Counted from the stretch's first letter, positions 55,169 to 64,000 are shown. The stretch: DNA of 64,000 nt from Sulfurirhabdus autotrophica (GCF_004346685.1 NZ_SMCO01000007.1:1-64000), one strand, 5' to 3'. Numbers and translations are program-made. The notes: a model not told the origin generated them from the letters alone.

Positions 55169-57276
55169 GCAATCCGTTCCCAAATAGTGGCTTCGGACAA
55201 GGTGTGCTGGAATTTTCGTTTGGTTTCGCGAATGACGAAGGGCACTGCCAACGGGCCTTGAACCAGGTGAAAATGTTTGCCGAGGATGGCTTTGAGGCCA
55301 TCCAGTGTGCTGAAATTTTCGCCATCTTTTTTGAATCCACCTATCCATTGCTCTTTTTTGGTATGTTCTTCCAGCCAGGTGTAGGGAGAGGTGAGTAACA
55401 ATATGCCGCCCATATTCAGCCGTTCATGTACAGCACTCAGGAATTTCGATGGGCTGTAAAGCCGGTCTATCAGGTTGGCAGCAAGTATCAGATCATAACC
55501 GGTGAACTGGGGTTTGAGATTGCAGGCATCTCCCTGGAAAAATGTCACTTTGTTTCTCACTTCGTTCAGACCCAGATCGACCAGTTTGCGTTCTTTGTAA
55601 CTGACCAGTTCTCCCTCATCGGCCAGGGTGTAGCGCAGTACGCCTTGTTCAGCAAGTTTGACGCCCATGCCAATGAAGCGCGCAGAAAAGTCGATTCCGG
55701 TGACCTGATCAAAATGCTTTGCCAGTTCAAACGTGGCGCGCCCTGCTGCGCAACCCAAATCCAATGCCGTGCGGGCGGGTTTGTTGCCCATAGCCTGAAT
55801 GGCAAGATGTGCCAAGGCTTCAGAGAAATTCTGGATGCCAAAATATTCATCGCCATAATGAAACTCTGCATACTCGGAAAGCAGTTTGTCGGTTTCGTAG
55901 TGTGAGGTATTCACTGTGGCAGGCGTCTCTGAGACAACGTAGCGAAAACCGGCATGCTGGAAAAAATGACGGCGAAAAGCGTAACGGGCACTGTATTGGG
56001 ACTCGTTTCCGCAGGAAATCCACGATCCGCCTTTCATGATATTATGCCGGCCATCAAAAGTGGGGGTGGTGAAATCGTCGTAAAGCGGATGTACCTCAAA
56101 ACCCTCAAAGGGGTAAATCGGCGTTTCAGTCCATTGCCAGACATTGCCCACTACATCATATAGTTCACCATGGCTAAATTCGGTAATGGGGCATGAAGAA
56201 GCGTAGCGATCAAGATGAATATTGGCCGTAGCTTTCTGGTCAGCCGGAATGGCGTTTAAGCCTGAAATATCATACAGGCGATACCATTCGTCTTCCGTTG
56301 GCAAGCGCACCGGATGGCCGGTCTGCTGTTTTTTCCAATTACAGAAAGCTTTGGCTTCGTGATAGTTTACCTCAACCGGCCAGTCCCATGGCATGGCAAC
56401 GACTTCTGTCATCAGGCGCAATTGCCACTCGTGGCCATAAGCAATCCAGAAAGTGGGGTGTGCTGCATGGGTATAGTTTTTCCAGGACAGACCTTCTTCT
56501 TCCCAGAAGGCATCGTTTGTGTAGCCTTTAGCTTCAACAAAATCCAGAAACTCCTGATTGCTCACCAGATAACGGCTGACCTGAAAATCGGGTATTTCTG
56601 CCGTGTGCAGTCCGTATTCATTATCCCAGCCATAAAATGCATCGGATTTTTGATTATCTAGATGAACGATGCCTTCAGGTATATGTACCAGATTATTTTC
56701 GGGCGCAGTACCGGATTTTTGGCAGGCTTCCCACAATGAATGGGGTTCGACAAATTGCAGTGCATGCTGGCGGATTAGTACGGATGAAGTTTCAAGATGA
56801 ATGCGCTCGTGTTCGATCCCCATGATGATCGGCCACCATGGGTTTTCCCAGTTTATGGGTAGCGTTAACGGAGTGGTCTGAATGACGGTATCGACAGTTT
56901 GACGTATGGCATTTCGGTAAGTCATAACCTGATGGACAGTAGGCCATTCGTAGCGGGTTTCGCTCAGATCATCCCAGCTCATTTCGTCCACACCTACGGC
57001 AAAAATAGACTCAAATTCAGGGTTAACCCGATCCTTCACCAATCCAGCCAGAAGCAGTTTATTGATGAAAAAGGTGGCGGTGTGGCCGAGGTAAAATATC
57101 AGGGGATGTCGGAGGGGCGTGGCTTTCTTGTAATAAGCTTCGTCACTGGTGAGGACTTCAAACAGTTTTTCGTAAAGGTCGAATGTGCTGTGGAAGTATT
57201 CACGTATTTCCTGCCGTTTCTGTTCGGGATCGCCGTTATTCAGTTTTGGGGTGCGGTTAATCAGATTGCGCAACAT
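55165..57276 (-). CDS. ovoA: 5-histidylcysteine sulfoxide synthase/methyltransferase OvoA
   Basis: 703 residues. N-terminal DinB-like region with iron-ligand His: H65 in FYLGHTATFF, and H156, H160 in GIEHERIHLETSS. A FGE-sulfatase-like middle domain (about 195-450, VRLPTEDEWYRL, NVWQWTETPIYPF, MKGGSWISCGN, RYAFRRHFF). The C-terminal 240 residues are an AdoMet methyltransferase (ALDLGCAAGRATFELAKHF). It joins cysteine to histidine and then N-methylates the product. Full length. Confidence 0.95.
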   Translation of the reverse strand: MLRNLINRTPKLNNGDPEQKRQEIREYFHSTFDLYEKLFEVLTSDEAYYKKATPLRHPLIFYLGHTATFFINKLLLAGLVKDRVNPEFESIFAVGVDEMSWDDLSETRYEWPTVHQVMTYRNAIRQTVDTVIQTTPLTLPINWENPWWPIIMGIEHERIHLETSSVLIRQHALQFVEPHSLWEACQKSGTAPENNLVHIPEGIVHLDNQKSDAFYGWDNEYGLHTAEIPDFQVSRYLVSNQEFLDFVEAKGYTNDAFWEEEGLSWKNYTHAAHPTFWIAYGHEWQLRLMTEVVAMPWDWPVEVNYHEAKAFCNWKKQQTGHPVRLPTEDEWYRLYDISGLNAIPADQKATANIHLDRYASSCPITEFSHGELYDVVGNVWQWTETPIYPFEGFEVHPLYDDFTTPTFDGRHNIMKGGSWISCGNESQYSARYAFRRHFFQHAGFRYVVSETPATVNTSHYETDKLLSEYAEFHYGDEYFGIQNFSEALAHLAIQAMGNKPARTALDLGCAAGRATFELAKHFDQVTGIDFSARFIGMGVKLAEQGVLRYTLADEGELVSYKERKLVDLGLNEVRNKVTFFQGDACNLKPQFTGYDLILAANLIDRLYSPSKFLSAVHERLNMGGILLLTSPYTWLEEHTKKEQWIGGFKKDGENFSTLDGLKAILGKHFHLVQGPLAVPFVIRETKRKFQHTLSEATIWERIA

Positions 57277-57688
57277 ACTTTCTACTCTTAATATGTGACC
57301 AGTTAAAATTTTATACCGGATTTTCTTGCAGAATGATTAGTCGTTAAAATTACTTTTTCCTTACATGGGAGAAAGCATTTACTGGTTCTTTCCGGATGAA
57401 TTTGCCATGTTAGCACGCTCTACCGCTTGGGGCGGTTTTCCAATGCATTTATTCGAAGCAGCGCCCAGACAACTCAAAATTTAATTTTAGCACCAGAAAA
57501 AACGGTTAATTACTTGTGTAATGAGACCGTGTGAGCATGCCGCTATTCCATTAATTGTAAAGATTTTGTATTTCATTATGTTGGTTGTCATGACAGCTGA
57601 ATAGTGTTGTGCTATAAATAAGTTTATCTGAACCAGTCAGGGGCAATCGATTGCCTCTGATTCTCTGTTCGGCAATATGGAGGTCGCA
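57277..57688. other. Intergenic region with a long palindrome
   Basis: About 410 bases between divergent ovoA and a small periplasmic gene. It contains a near-perfect 24-base palindrome at 57637-57660 (arms with GGCAAT/ATTGCC around CG). A 39-codon frame at 57365-57484 lacks a ribosome site. No other gene is supported. Confidence 0.55.
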
Positions 57689-58036
57689 ATGCGTATTACA
57701 ATTGTTTATTCTACTTTCACTGCAGCTGTACTGCTCGCTTACTCTCAGATTGGTCTTGCTGATAATGCTTCCGTCAAGATCACTTCTCCATCGGAGGGTG
57801 CCACACTGGACGCCATGGCTCAGAACAAGGTGGCCTATGAAGTCGTACCCGGTCCCAAGGGGGACCATGTTCACCTTTATGTGGATAATAAGGAAGTGGC
57901 TATTCTGCGTCAGCTAAAGGGCAGCTACACAATGGAAACGCTGGCAACGGGCAAGCATGATATTTGTGTCAAGGTTGTAAATAAAGGTCATACGCCTATT
58001 GGCGTGGAACAGTGTGTCAAAGTGACTGTCAACTAA
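57689..58036 (+). CDS. Small periplasmic protein, unknown
   Basis: 115 residues from the ATG with GGAGG upstream. Signal peptide MRITIVYSTFTAAVLLAY to QIGLA. The mature part is beta-rich with an Ig-like or DUF4399-like pattern: KITSPSEGATLDAM, KGDHVHLYVDNKEV, LATGKHDICVKVV. Two Cys, near each other in sequence, could form a disulfide. It is 5 bases from the next membrane gene, so they likely form a pair. Confidence 0.72.
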   Translation: MRITIVYSTFTAAVLLAYSQIGLADNASVKITSPSEGATLDAMAQNKVAYEVVPGPKGDHVHLYVDNKEVAILRQLKGSYTMETLATGKHDICVKVVNKGHTPIGVEQCVKVTVN

Positions 58037-58041
58037 CATCG

Positions 58042-58455
58042 GTGGATCTGCAAAATCTGGCCTATACGGCCATACAGATAGTACATAATTTTGGCGCTGC
58101 GGCTGTAGTTGGCAGCGGCGTGTTTGCGCTATGGTCAGGACCTTGGCAAGCAGCGGCACGTAAACCACTGGCATGGGTAATGCTGGCAGGGTGGGTAGCG
58201 CAAGCTGCCAGTGGCGGCGCTTTTGGCGGAGTCAGCTGGGTTTATTACGGGCAGTTTCCGGATATTCATGGTGTTGCTATCATTGCGCTGTCGATCAAAG
58301 TAGCATGCGCTGCTGCGGGTATTCTGCTCGCCGCAGCATACATTAATAAGGGCAGTAACTGGAGCGAAAGCGCGCAGCAGAATACCTGGCGTATTCTTGC
58401 TGTGCTGGCCATCATTGCGCTGACTGCTGCTGCATTTTTGAGGTGGTTTTCCTGA
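58042..58455 (+). CDS. Small four-helix membrane protein
   Basis: 137 residues from GTG at 58042. About four transmembrane helices (IVHNFGAAAVVGSGVFALW, AWVMLAGWVAQAASGGAFG, GVAIIALSIKVACAAAGILL, AVLAIIALTAAAF). One His lies in the first helix. No family is recognised with confidence; CopD-like or a heme-related small membrane protein are options. It follows the periplasmic protein by 5 bases and is convergent with the gene at 58472. Confidence 0.7.
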   Translation: MDLQNLAYTAIQIVHNFGAAAVVGSGVFALWSGPWQAAARKPLAWVMLAGWVAQAASGGAFGGVSWVYYGQFPDIHGVAIIALSIKVACAAAGILLAAAYINKGSNWSESAQQNTWRILAVLAIIALTAAAFLRWFS

Positions 58456-58471
58456 AATGTGATTCAGTATT

Positions 58472-58825
58472 TCAGGGTAAGTGAGTGAAGTGCGCGCCCT
58501 GATTCGCTTCCAGTTTCTCGCGATATTGCCTGCTTAGTGCATTGAATCTAGGAGTGGGGCCAATATCTTCATAGATAGGATCATCCTGTTCATCACGTGC
58601 AATTTCCTTGCTGCCCTGTACATAGGGCATGGCACGTTCAAGTTCATTCAACGCTGCGGTCAGTAATTCTGTGATGATTTCTGTTTCACTTCGTAAGGGA
58701 TACATTTCAGTCAGTGCGGCAATTTTTGCAGCATCACGTAGCGGTAGATGAATGCGGTATTCTCTCGCGGTTAAATGACCGCCTCCTGCGCGTTCCCATT
58801 CCCTGACAAGGTCGGCTATTTGCAT
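58472..58825 (-). CDS. Conserved small protein ('pili tip component'-type)
   Basis: 117 residues. It resembles a small conserved family: REYRIHLPLRDAAKIAALTEMYP, RSETEIITELLTAALNELE, PYVQGSKEIARDEQDDPIYEDIGPTP. Members are sometimes annotated 'type 1 pili tip component', but no pilus gene is nearby and the real role is unclear. No signal peptide, so cytoplasmic. AGGAGG-type site precedes the ATG. Confidence 0.75.
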   Translation of the reverse strand: MQIADLVREWERAGGGHLTAREYRIHLPLRDAAKIAALTEMYPLRSETEIITELLTAALNELERAMPYVQGSKEIARDEQDDPIYEDIGPTPRFNALSRQYREKLEANQGAHFTHLP

Positions 58826-59124
58826 CGTTTTCCTCCTATAGTTTTTAGCATTTATTGGCTATGAAAATTTGTGGAAGTAGCTTCATCATTGCCCTAGTCG
58901 GTCAATGAATTTCATGAAATGGTAGTGTGAATAAGAATTCATTGATTTTAAATATAGCATCTGACTGAAAAACGACCATATTTTGAATTACATTAAATGG
59001 TTATCTTGTTCCTTTGAAAAGATGCATTTTAGCGATAAAGAAAATTTGGTCTATAGTGAAATGAGCGCTGCTTAAAGCTCGTCCAGTTGCAAATTCCAGC
59101 TTTATTTTTAGGAGGGTAATTTCG

Positions 59125-60144
59125 ATGCAAGTTTCTGCTATGGAGCAGACAATTTTAGATTTGACTGCCCCGGCCAAAGGCATTCTTGCAGCAGATGAAA
59201 GCACCGGCACGATGGAGAAGCGTTTGAAAAATGTCGGTGTGCAGTCCACCAAGGAAACGCGGCGCAGTTACAGGGAGTCCTTGTTTACGTCACCAGGGCT
59301 GAACAATTATATAAGCGGCGTGATTTTATTTGAAGAAACACTCAATCAGCGCAGTGAATCTGACGTACCTTTGCCGCAATTATTGTCTGCGCAGGGCATT
59401 GTGCCAGGGATCAAAGTGGATAAAGGCACTCAGGCACTTTCAAATTTTCCCGGTGACAAATGGACACAAGGCCTGGATGGTCTTTCTGAGCGACTTGCAG
59501 GATATAAGGAGTTGGGTGCATGTTTTGCAAAATGGCGTGCGGTATTTACGATAGGCGACGGTATTCCTTCATACCCTGTTATATCGGTTAATGCGGAAAG
59601 CCTGGCTCGTTATGCTGCTATCTGTCAGTCGCTCGATATAGTGCCAATTGTAGAGCCGGAAGTACTGATGGACGGAAACCATACTATCGAGCGCTGTGCC
59701 AGTGTGACAGAGCAGGTGCTGGAAACAGTTTTCCACTGCCTGCACAAGCATCGTGTGGTGCTCGAACATATGTTGTTAAAACCCAATATGGTTCTTCCAG
59801 GCAAAGACTGCTCACAGCAAGCAACACCGGAGGAAATTGCAGTAGCAACGTTGCGGTGTTTCTGCCGAACGATACCTGTCGCCGTGCCGGGGATCAATTT
59901 TCTTTCCGGCGGGCAAAGCGATGAAGCCGCCACGGCTAATCTTAACGCGATCAATGTCTGCGCAGGGCAAAAGCCTTGGCAACTAAGCTTTTCTTATGGC
60001 CGGGCATTACAGGCCCCTGCGCTAAAGGCATGGCATGGCGAAGCGGCAAATCAAAAAGCAGGCCAGCAAGCATTGCTGAAACGCGCACGCCTGAATAGCC
60101 TTGCGCGACAGGGAAAGTATCATACAAACATGGAAAACGAATAG
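59125..60144 (+). CDS. fbaB: Class I fructose-bisphosphate aldolase
   Basis: 339 residues, the animal/plant-like class I form. Schiff-base Lys in LLKPNMVLPG, the second Lys in AKWRAVF, and the N-terminal AKGILAADESTGTMEKR; the C-terminal FSYGRALQAPALKAW is complete. AGGAGGG site upstream. It reversibly splits fructose-1,6-bisphosphate without a metal, and it pairs with fbp elsewhere in this window. The C-terminal Tyr-ending tail of eukaryotic enzymes is missing. Confidence 0.95.
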   Translation: MQVSAMEQTILDLTAPAKGILAADESTGTMEKRLKNVGVQSTKETRRSYRESLFTSPGLNNYISGVILFEETLNQRSESDVPLPQLLSAQGIVPGIKVDKGTQALSNFPGDKWTQGLDGLSERLAGYKELGACFAKWRAVFTIGDGIPSYPVISVNAESLARYAAICQSLDIVPIVEPEVLMDGNHTIERCASVTEQVLETVFHCLHKHRVVLEHMLLKPNMVLPGKDCSQQATPEEIAVATLRCFCRTIPVAVPGINFLSGGQSDEAATANLNAINVCAGQKPWQLSFSYGRALQAPALKAWHGEAANQKAGQQALLKRARLNSLARQGKYHTNMENE

Positions 60145-60167
60145 GGTGAATCACATCGTTTGTTAGC

Positions 60168-60195
60168 GAAACCGCAAAACGGGCTTTGCGGTTTC
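60168..60195 (+). terminator. Hairpin between fba and the ferritin-like gene
   Basis: GAAACCGCAAA (60168-60178) and TTTGCGGTTTC (60185-60195) are exact complements with a 6-base loop, directly before the next ribosome site. It may end fba or regulate the next gene. Confidence 0.6.
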
Positions 60196-60215
60196 TACCT
60201 GTAAAGGAGAAGATA

Positions 60216-60674
60216 ATGGCAGAATTGGATAAAGAAGCCGTGATCGGCGTACTTAACAAAATACTGGAATCGGAACTGGCAGGCGTAGTGCGCTATACGC
60301 ATTATTCCCTGCTGATTTATGGCTATAATCGCATCCCGATTGTGAGCTGGCTACGCGGACAAGCAGATGAAAGTCTGCTGCATGCGCAACGTGCCGGTGA
60401 ACTGGTTACCCATCTTGGTGGACATCCCTCGTTAGCGATCGGGCCATTGCTGGAAACCCATAAACATAATATTGGTGACATTCTGCATGAATCGCTTGAG
60501 CATGAGCGTAACGCGCTGGCGGAATACAAACATCTGCTTGAACTGACGAAAGACCGTTCAGTGATGCTGGAAGAGTATGCCAGGGAATTGATTTCTCTCG
60601 AGGAGTTGCACGCAGGGGATGTGGATAAAATGTTACGCAAGCCAGGGGATATTGCTGTATTTTCGACCCCTTGA
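60216..60674 (+). CDS. Ferritin-like (bacterioferritin-type) protein
   Basis: 152 residues from the ATG with AAGGAGA upstream. Four-helix ferritin-like fold with the diiron ligands expected for bacterioferritin: ILESELAGVVRYTHY, WLRGQADESLLHAQRAGE, LEHERNALAEYKHLLEL and LISLEELHAGDVDKML. A Met for heme is not clear. It may store iron or act as an oxidative-stress ferritin. It lies 72 bases after fba, behind a hairpin. Confidence 0.88.
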   Translation: MAELDKEAVIGVLNKILESELAGVVRYTHYSLLIYGYNRIPIVSWLRGQADESLLHAQRAGELVTHLGGHPSLAIGPLLETHKHNIGDILHESLEHERNALAEYKHLLELTKDRSVMLEEYARELISLEELHAGDVDKMLRKPGDIAVFSTP

Positions 60675-60799
60675 GAAGAGTCAAACTTGTCAATTGATGT
60701 ACTCGATGCCCCCTATCCAGAGTTTGCAAGTTGTCTTTGGCCCCTGTTTTTGCGTGTCTGCAGCCAGTAATCTTCTAATCTAATGAGTTTTTATATCCT

Positions 60800-60839
60800 C
60801 ATCATTCTCGTGGCAGCCATAACTGTTGCGAGAATGATG
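60800..60839. terminator. 11-bp perfect hairpin
   Basis: CATCATTCTCG (60800-60810) and CGAGAATGATG (60829-60839) are exact complements with an 18-base loop, followed by TTT. It lies between the ferritin-like gene and the DUF4124 gene. Confidence 0.6.
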
Positions 60840-60897
60840 TTTGATTTCTGCGGCTTGCGATATACTAACAAAAACAACTGAAAGGATAGCTAATCTC

Positions 60898-61443
60898 ATG
60901 AAATCTCGTCTTTTGTCAGGATTATTGTTGTGCCTGTGCACTTCTATGGTGATAGCAGGTAATTTTTACCGCTGGGTGGATGCCGAAGGTAAAGTGCATT
61001 ACACCGATGAGCCACCGCCTGCTTCGGCTAAAAGCGTTCAGGAAAAAAAATTAAGTGGGAATGTCATTGAGATGGACAAGTCTTCCTACGCTACACAAGT
61101 GGCAGTAAAGCGCTTTCCGGTTGTGCTTTACACATCCGATTGTGGCGCTGGCTGTAATAAGGCGCGTGAACTTTTAGTCAATCGAGGTGTTCCTTACACC
61201 ACTAAAAATATCACAACAGCAGCTGAGGGTGAGGCACTGAAAAAGTTGGTTGGTGCACTTGAAGTGCCAGTGCTTGTTGTTGGAAGCAGTGCCACAATAA
61301 AAGGATTTGAAGCGGGGGCATGGAACGCTGCGTTGGACGATGCAGGTTATCCTAAGGCGAGTGCTTCTCGATTACCTGCCACACCCAAAACAACAGCGGC
61401 CGAAAAGAAAGCAGAGGTTAAACCTGCCCCTGCAGCTAAATAA
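60898..61443 (+). CDS. DUF4124-glutaredoxin protein
   Basis: 181 residues from the ATG with AAGGATAG upstream. Signal peptide RLLSGLLLCLCTSMVIAG. DUF4124: FYRWVDAEGKVHYTDEPPP. A glutaredoxin-like domain follows with VVLYTSDCGAGCNKARELLV, i.e. C-x3-C instead of CPYC, and the cis-Pro in ALEVPVLVVGS. The tail is Ala/Lys/Pro-rich. A periplasmic disulfide or glutathione-linked role is likely. Confidence 0.88.
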   Translation: MKSRLLSGLLLCLCTSMVIAGNFYRWVDAEGKVHYTDEPPPASAKSVQEKKLSGNVIEMDKSSYATQVAVKRFPVVLYTSDCGAGCNKARELLVNRGVPYTTKNITTAAEGEALKKLVGALEVPVLVVGSSATIKGFEAGAWNAALDDAGYPKASASRLPATPKTTAAEKKAEVKPAPAAK

Positions 61444-62559
61444 TTACGGGTAAAAAATATACAGGCGATAACCTACCGCTTTTAAATCGTGGGTATCCAG
61501 ATAAAGTTTCACGGTCACTTCACTGCCCGCTTTCATGCCTTTTGCAATATCTGCTTTGCTTATTTTGGGAGGTAGATAGTCAGCGGGGGCAAATGCGCGC
61601 CGTGCAGTGACGGTATCTTCTGTATTTGTTAGCGATAATTCCAGGCGTGGGTAATCTTGCGGAAACTTTGCCCGGTTGCGTAACACAGCGTTCAGTACCA
61701 CTACCGTAGGCCGAGTGGGATCTGCCTGAAGTTCGGACGATTCTATGCTGATATTATCTGAATACTTAAGTAAATCATGCTTCCCCGGACAATCAAGGTG
61801 ATTGCATAGTACAACCAGTTCAGCACCCATTTCAGTTAAAAACTGCGAGGTGGCACCATGTATGCCATAGCTGTTGTTATTGAAATTGTCGCCTGCAAAA
61901 TAAGCCAGGTTGTAACGAAAGAAAACAGGTTGCGCAATGGCTGTCAGGATCAGTAACAGCGAGCCAATTACCCAGGGCCATACCCGTTTTTTTCTCTGAA
62001 TAATCAATTCATCGTGTTCAAATTCGGATGTCACTTCCGCGACAGGACTTTCCCAGTCTGCATCGGATTCACTGATCAGGGTTTGCGGGAGTGTTTGTTC
62101 AAGAGGCGCAGGCCCAGTTTGCAGGGGTGCTGGTTCTGGTGCTATTTCAGGCTCTGAAGCAGGTTCAAATATTGACTCAGTTGTCGCTTCTGGAACTGGT
62201 TCATGTTCTGGTTCTTCGAAAGGTGCATATTCTGCATCAGTTTCTGGTTTCGGTATTTCAAAATAGGTAACTTGTTCCAGAGGTTCCAGATAAATTTCAA
62301 ATGACTCTTTTACTGCGCCAATTTCACTTTTTTCAAAAGCTGTTTCTGGAATGGGAGCGCTTTCCGGTTCAGGTGAGATTTCAACTGGTTTTTGGGGCAC
62401 TGAAGATGCGGTGCTGCTGCGCGGGGCCAGGCTTTCAAATGCATTGAACACGCGGGCGCAACGACCGCACCGCACATCCCCTTCATGGGCGTTGAGTTGC
62501 TCAGTAGAAACCCGGAACGTGGTTTTGCAACTCGGGCAGGTAGTAATCATATCGCCCAT
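61444..62559 (-). CDS. Zinc-ribbon (MJ0042) and DUF3426 membrane protein
   Basis: 371 residues; the ATG three codons on (62550) is a possible start. N-terminal zinc ribbon TTCPSCKTTFRV...VRCGRCARVF. A long acidic, Pro/Glu-rich linker (about 50-180) is followed by one transmembrane helix (VWPWVIGSLLLILTAIAQPV) and a C-terminal DUF3426 domain (about 245-371, VVVLNAVLRNRAKFPQDYP). It is a common companion of prmA in betaproteobacteria. Function unknown. Confidence 0.92.
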   Translation of the reverse strand: MGDMITTCPSCKTTFRVSTEQLNAHEGDVRCGRCARVFNAFESLAPRSSTASSVPQKPVEISPEPESAPIPETAFEKSEIGAVKESFEIYLEPLEQVTYFEIPKPETDAEYAPFEEPEHEPVPEATTESIFEPASEPEIAPEPAPLQTGPAPLEQTLPQTLISESDADWESPVAEVTSEFEHDELIIQRKKRVWPWVIGSLLLILTAIAQPVFFRYNLAYFAGDNFNNNSYGIHGATSQFLTEMGAELVVLCNHLDCPGKHDLLKYSDNISIESSELQADPTRPTVVVLNAVLRNRAKFPQDYPRLELSLTNTEDTVTARRAFAPADYLPPKISKADIAKGMKAGSEVTVKLYLDTHDLKAVGYRLYIFYP

Positions 62560-62565
62560 ATCAGA

Positions 62566-63456
62566 TTACCTTTTTATTCCAGCAAGTCTTACCCAGCCTT
62601 CATCCTGCCCGCTTACTGCCATCTCAAACCATTCCTGGTAAATAGCGAGAACATCCTGTGCCTGCTCAACAAGAATACCGGATAAGACGATGTGGCCGCC
62701 GCCACGAACGGAAGATGCTAATGCGGGAGCCAACACTTTTAATGGGTTGGTTAAAATGTTTGCAACCAGAATATCTGCCTTGAACGAAGGTGCAGCACCA
62801 GGCAAAAAGAATTCAGCGTCAACTTGATTTTGAGTGGCGTTGTCGTTGCTTGCCTGGATAGCCTGGGGGTCAATATCGACACCAACTGCCCGTCCTGCTC
62901 CCAGTTTCATCGCAGCGATGGCCAGAATGCCTGAACCGCAGCCGTAATCCAGCACGCTTTCTCCCCCTTTGATGTTTTCATCCAGCCATTGCAAACACAA
63001 ACGCGTAGTGGGGTGGCTACCGGTACCAAAGGCAAGGCCCGGGTCCAGCACCAGATTAATGGCATCCTGTGCGGGCGCTGTGTGCCATGTGGGGACAATC
63101 CACAACCTGGGTGAAATTGGAATGGGATCGAATTGGGCCTGAGTCAAACGTACCCAGTCCTGTTCCTCTAAGTGATCTATGATGTAAGGTGGAATTTTTT
63201 CCAGGTGAGAAGCTTGTGCAGCAGCAGCCATAATGGCTGGCACATCGGCGTCAGTCGGAAACAGGGCGTTAACAATACTGCTCTGCCACAAACCGGCTTC
63301 AGGCTCACCCGGTTCACCAAAAATCGGCTTTTCCTGTTCAGTACCTGCTTCGGCATCTTCTATACTGGCTGACAGCGCACCTAAGTCCATCAAAATATCG
63401 CTTAGAATTTCCGCTGTCAGCTCGTCTGCTTGTATGTTGACTGATTGCCAGGCCAT
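62566..63456 (-). CDS. prmA: Ribosomal protein L11 methyltransferase
   Basis: 296 residues. AdoMet site VLDYGCGSGILAIAAMKLGA, FGTGSHPTTRLCLQWL before it and the catalytic ADILVANILTNPLKVLAPAL. The N-terminal substrate-binding domain is present. It trimethylates L11. It is between accC and the zinc-ribbon gene, 50 bases after accC, the usual order. Confidence 0.96.
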   Translation of the reverse strand: MAWQSVNIQADELTAEILSDILMDLGALSASIEDAEAGTEQEKPIFGEPGEPEAGLWQSSIVNALFPTDADVPAIMAAAAQASHLEKIPPYIIDHLEEQDWVRLTQAQFDPIPISPRLWIVPTWHTAPAQDAINLVLDPGLAFGTGSHPTTRLCLQWLDENIKGGESVLDYGCGSGILAIAAMKLGAGRAVGVDIDPQAIQASNDNATQNQVDAEFFLPGAAPSFKADILVANILTNPLKVLAPALASSVRGGGHIVLSGILVEQAQDVLAIYQEWFEMAVSGQDEGWVRLAGIKR

Positions 63457-63506
63457 TTTCAGTTTGCTCCGCTGGCTATACAGTTAAGAATGGATGAACG
63501 AATTGA

Positions 63507-64000
63507 TCAGGGCTTTTTAAGGTCAGCAATCTTCTTTTCCAGATAATGAATGCTCGCGCCACCTTGCAGAAAAGCCGCATCGTGCATCAGATCCTGATGC
63601 AGCGGAATATTGGTCATGATACCTTCTACCACTGTTTCAGAAAGTGCAGTCCTCATTCGCGCGATAGCTTGCTCTCGCGTGTCACCATGGGCAATGAGCT
63701 TGCCAATCATCGAATCGTAGTGCGGAGGAACAAAATAATTGTGGTAAACATGGGAATCAACACGGATACCAGGGCCGCCTGGCGTATGGTACTGGGTGAT
63801 TCGTCCAGGAGAGGGTACAAAGGTATAAGGATTTTCTGCGTTGATACGGCATTCAATCGCATGCCCTTTAAAGGTGATTTCCTTTTGCTTGAAGCGCAGC
63901 TTTTCGCCGGCAGCAATGCGAATCTGTTCTTGCACAATATCCACGCCGGTAATTTGTTCAGTGACCGGGTGCTCTACTTGAACCCGTGTGTTCATTTCAA
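63507..64000 (-). CDS. accC: Acetyl-CoA carboxylase biotin carboxylase, C-terminal part
   Basis: Only the last about 164 residues are in the window; the gene begins to the right. Visible: [21 protein letters not shown] with the catalytic Glu/Asn/Arg region, then [37 protein letters not shown] and the normal C-terminus. The subunit carboxylates biotin on AccB with ATP and bicarbonate. It heads the accC-prmA-DUF3426 run. Confidence 0.95.
   Translation of the reverse strand, partial: EMNTRVQVEHPVTEQITGVDIVQEQIRIAAGEKLRFKQKEITFKGHAIECRINAENPYTFVPSPGRITQYHTPGGPGIRVDSHVYHNYFVPPHYDSMIGKLIAHGDTREQAIARMRTALSETVVEGIMTNIPLHQDLMHDAAFLQGGASIHYLEKKIADLKKP

Noticed and set aside
57365-57484. 39-codon frame upstream of the small periplasmic gene
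   Set aside because: No Shine-Dalgarno sequence and no family; too short to support alone.

Overview
The window looks like a chromosome segment of a betaproteobacterium, most likely in or near the Nitrosomonadales. The evidence is gene order and content: accC-prmA-DUF3426; yqgE-ruvX-pyrR-pyrB-pyrC' in one run; a DsrC-family protein; a class I aldolase and fructose-bisphosphatase that would suit an autotroph; and modest GC. No rRNA, tRNA or marker protein was seen that would fix the genus.

Region 1 (1-13818) is accessory DNA stacked in one host gene, comM (Mg-chelatase-like branch-migration helicase used in natural transformation). From the left edge to about 5500 lies the right part of a Tn7-family transposon of the Tn6022 type, with tnsA, tnsB, tnsC and a tniQ/tnsD-like gene in one leftward operon. 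It interrupts comM just before its conserved KESGRFDLP motif. A comM middle fragment follows (5500-5925). A second, unrelated element of about 7.0 kb (5922-12958) is inserted in the comM Walker A coding sequence. It is AT-rich and carries a large serine recombinase, a small resolvase, a ParB-like protein, HNH-like and zinc-ribbon phage-type proteins, a scaffold-like acidic protein, and over 1 kb of repeat-rich noncoding DNA. Its attL and attR share a 10-bp core and rebuild an attP with a TTGGTCT/AGACCAA dyad. The comM 3' part resumes at 12959. Both comM pieces remain open in frame.

Region 2 (13844-34666) is mostly core: a Bcr/CflA efflux pump, a VIT-type Fe/Mn transporter, a rhodanese, metH, srkA, a NYN/OST-HTH RNase-like protein, a cysteine-less DsrC homologue, yeaD and a cold-shock gene. 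It also has an odd HTH/2Fe-2S/flavin-reductase fusion and a signalling block: a PhnD-like binding protein next to a PAS-GGDEF-EAL protein with a C-terminal zinc-binding CZB domain, then a TPR protein and a second diguanylate cyclase.

Region 3 (34826-51313) holds mpl, yqiA, an RNB-domain exoribonuclease, tonB, fbp, an orphan LIV-type binding protein, cysK and the yqgE-ruvX-pyrR-pyrB-pyrC' run, then a gamma carbonic anhydrase and prlC. Several long perfect hairpins mark transcript ends.

Region 4 (51314-64000) starts with a small island between prlC and the ovothiol genes. The island has a DUF4124 gene, a decayed chimeric scar made of prlC-tail and ovoB-tail sequence, and an orphan protein with four DUF723-like repeats and a GIY-YIG-like end. 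It is followed by ovoA-ovoB (ovothiol synthesis, GTGA-coupled), small envelope genes, class I fba, a ferritin-like gene, a DUF4124-glutaredoxin protein, a zinc-ribbon DUF3426 protein, prmA and the 3' end of accC.
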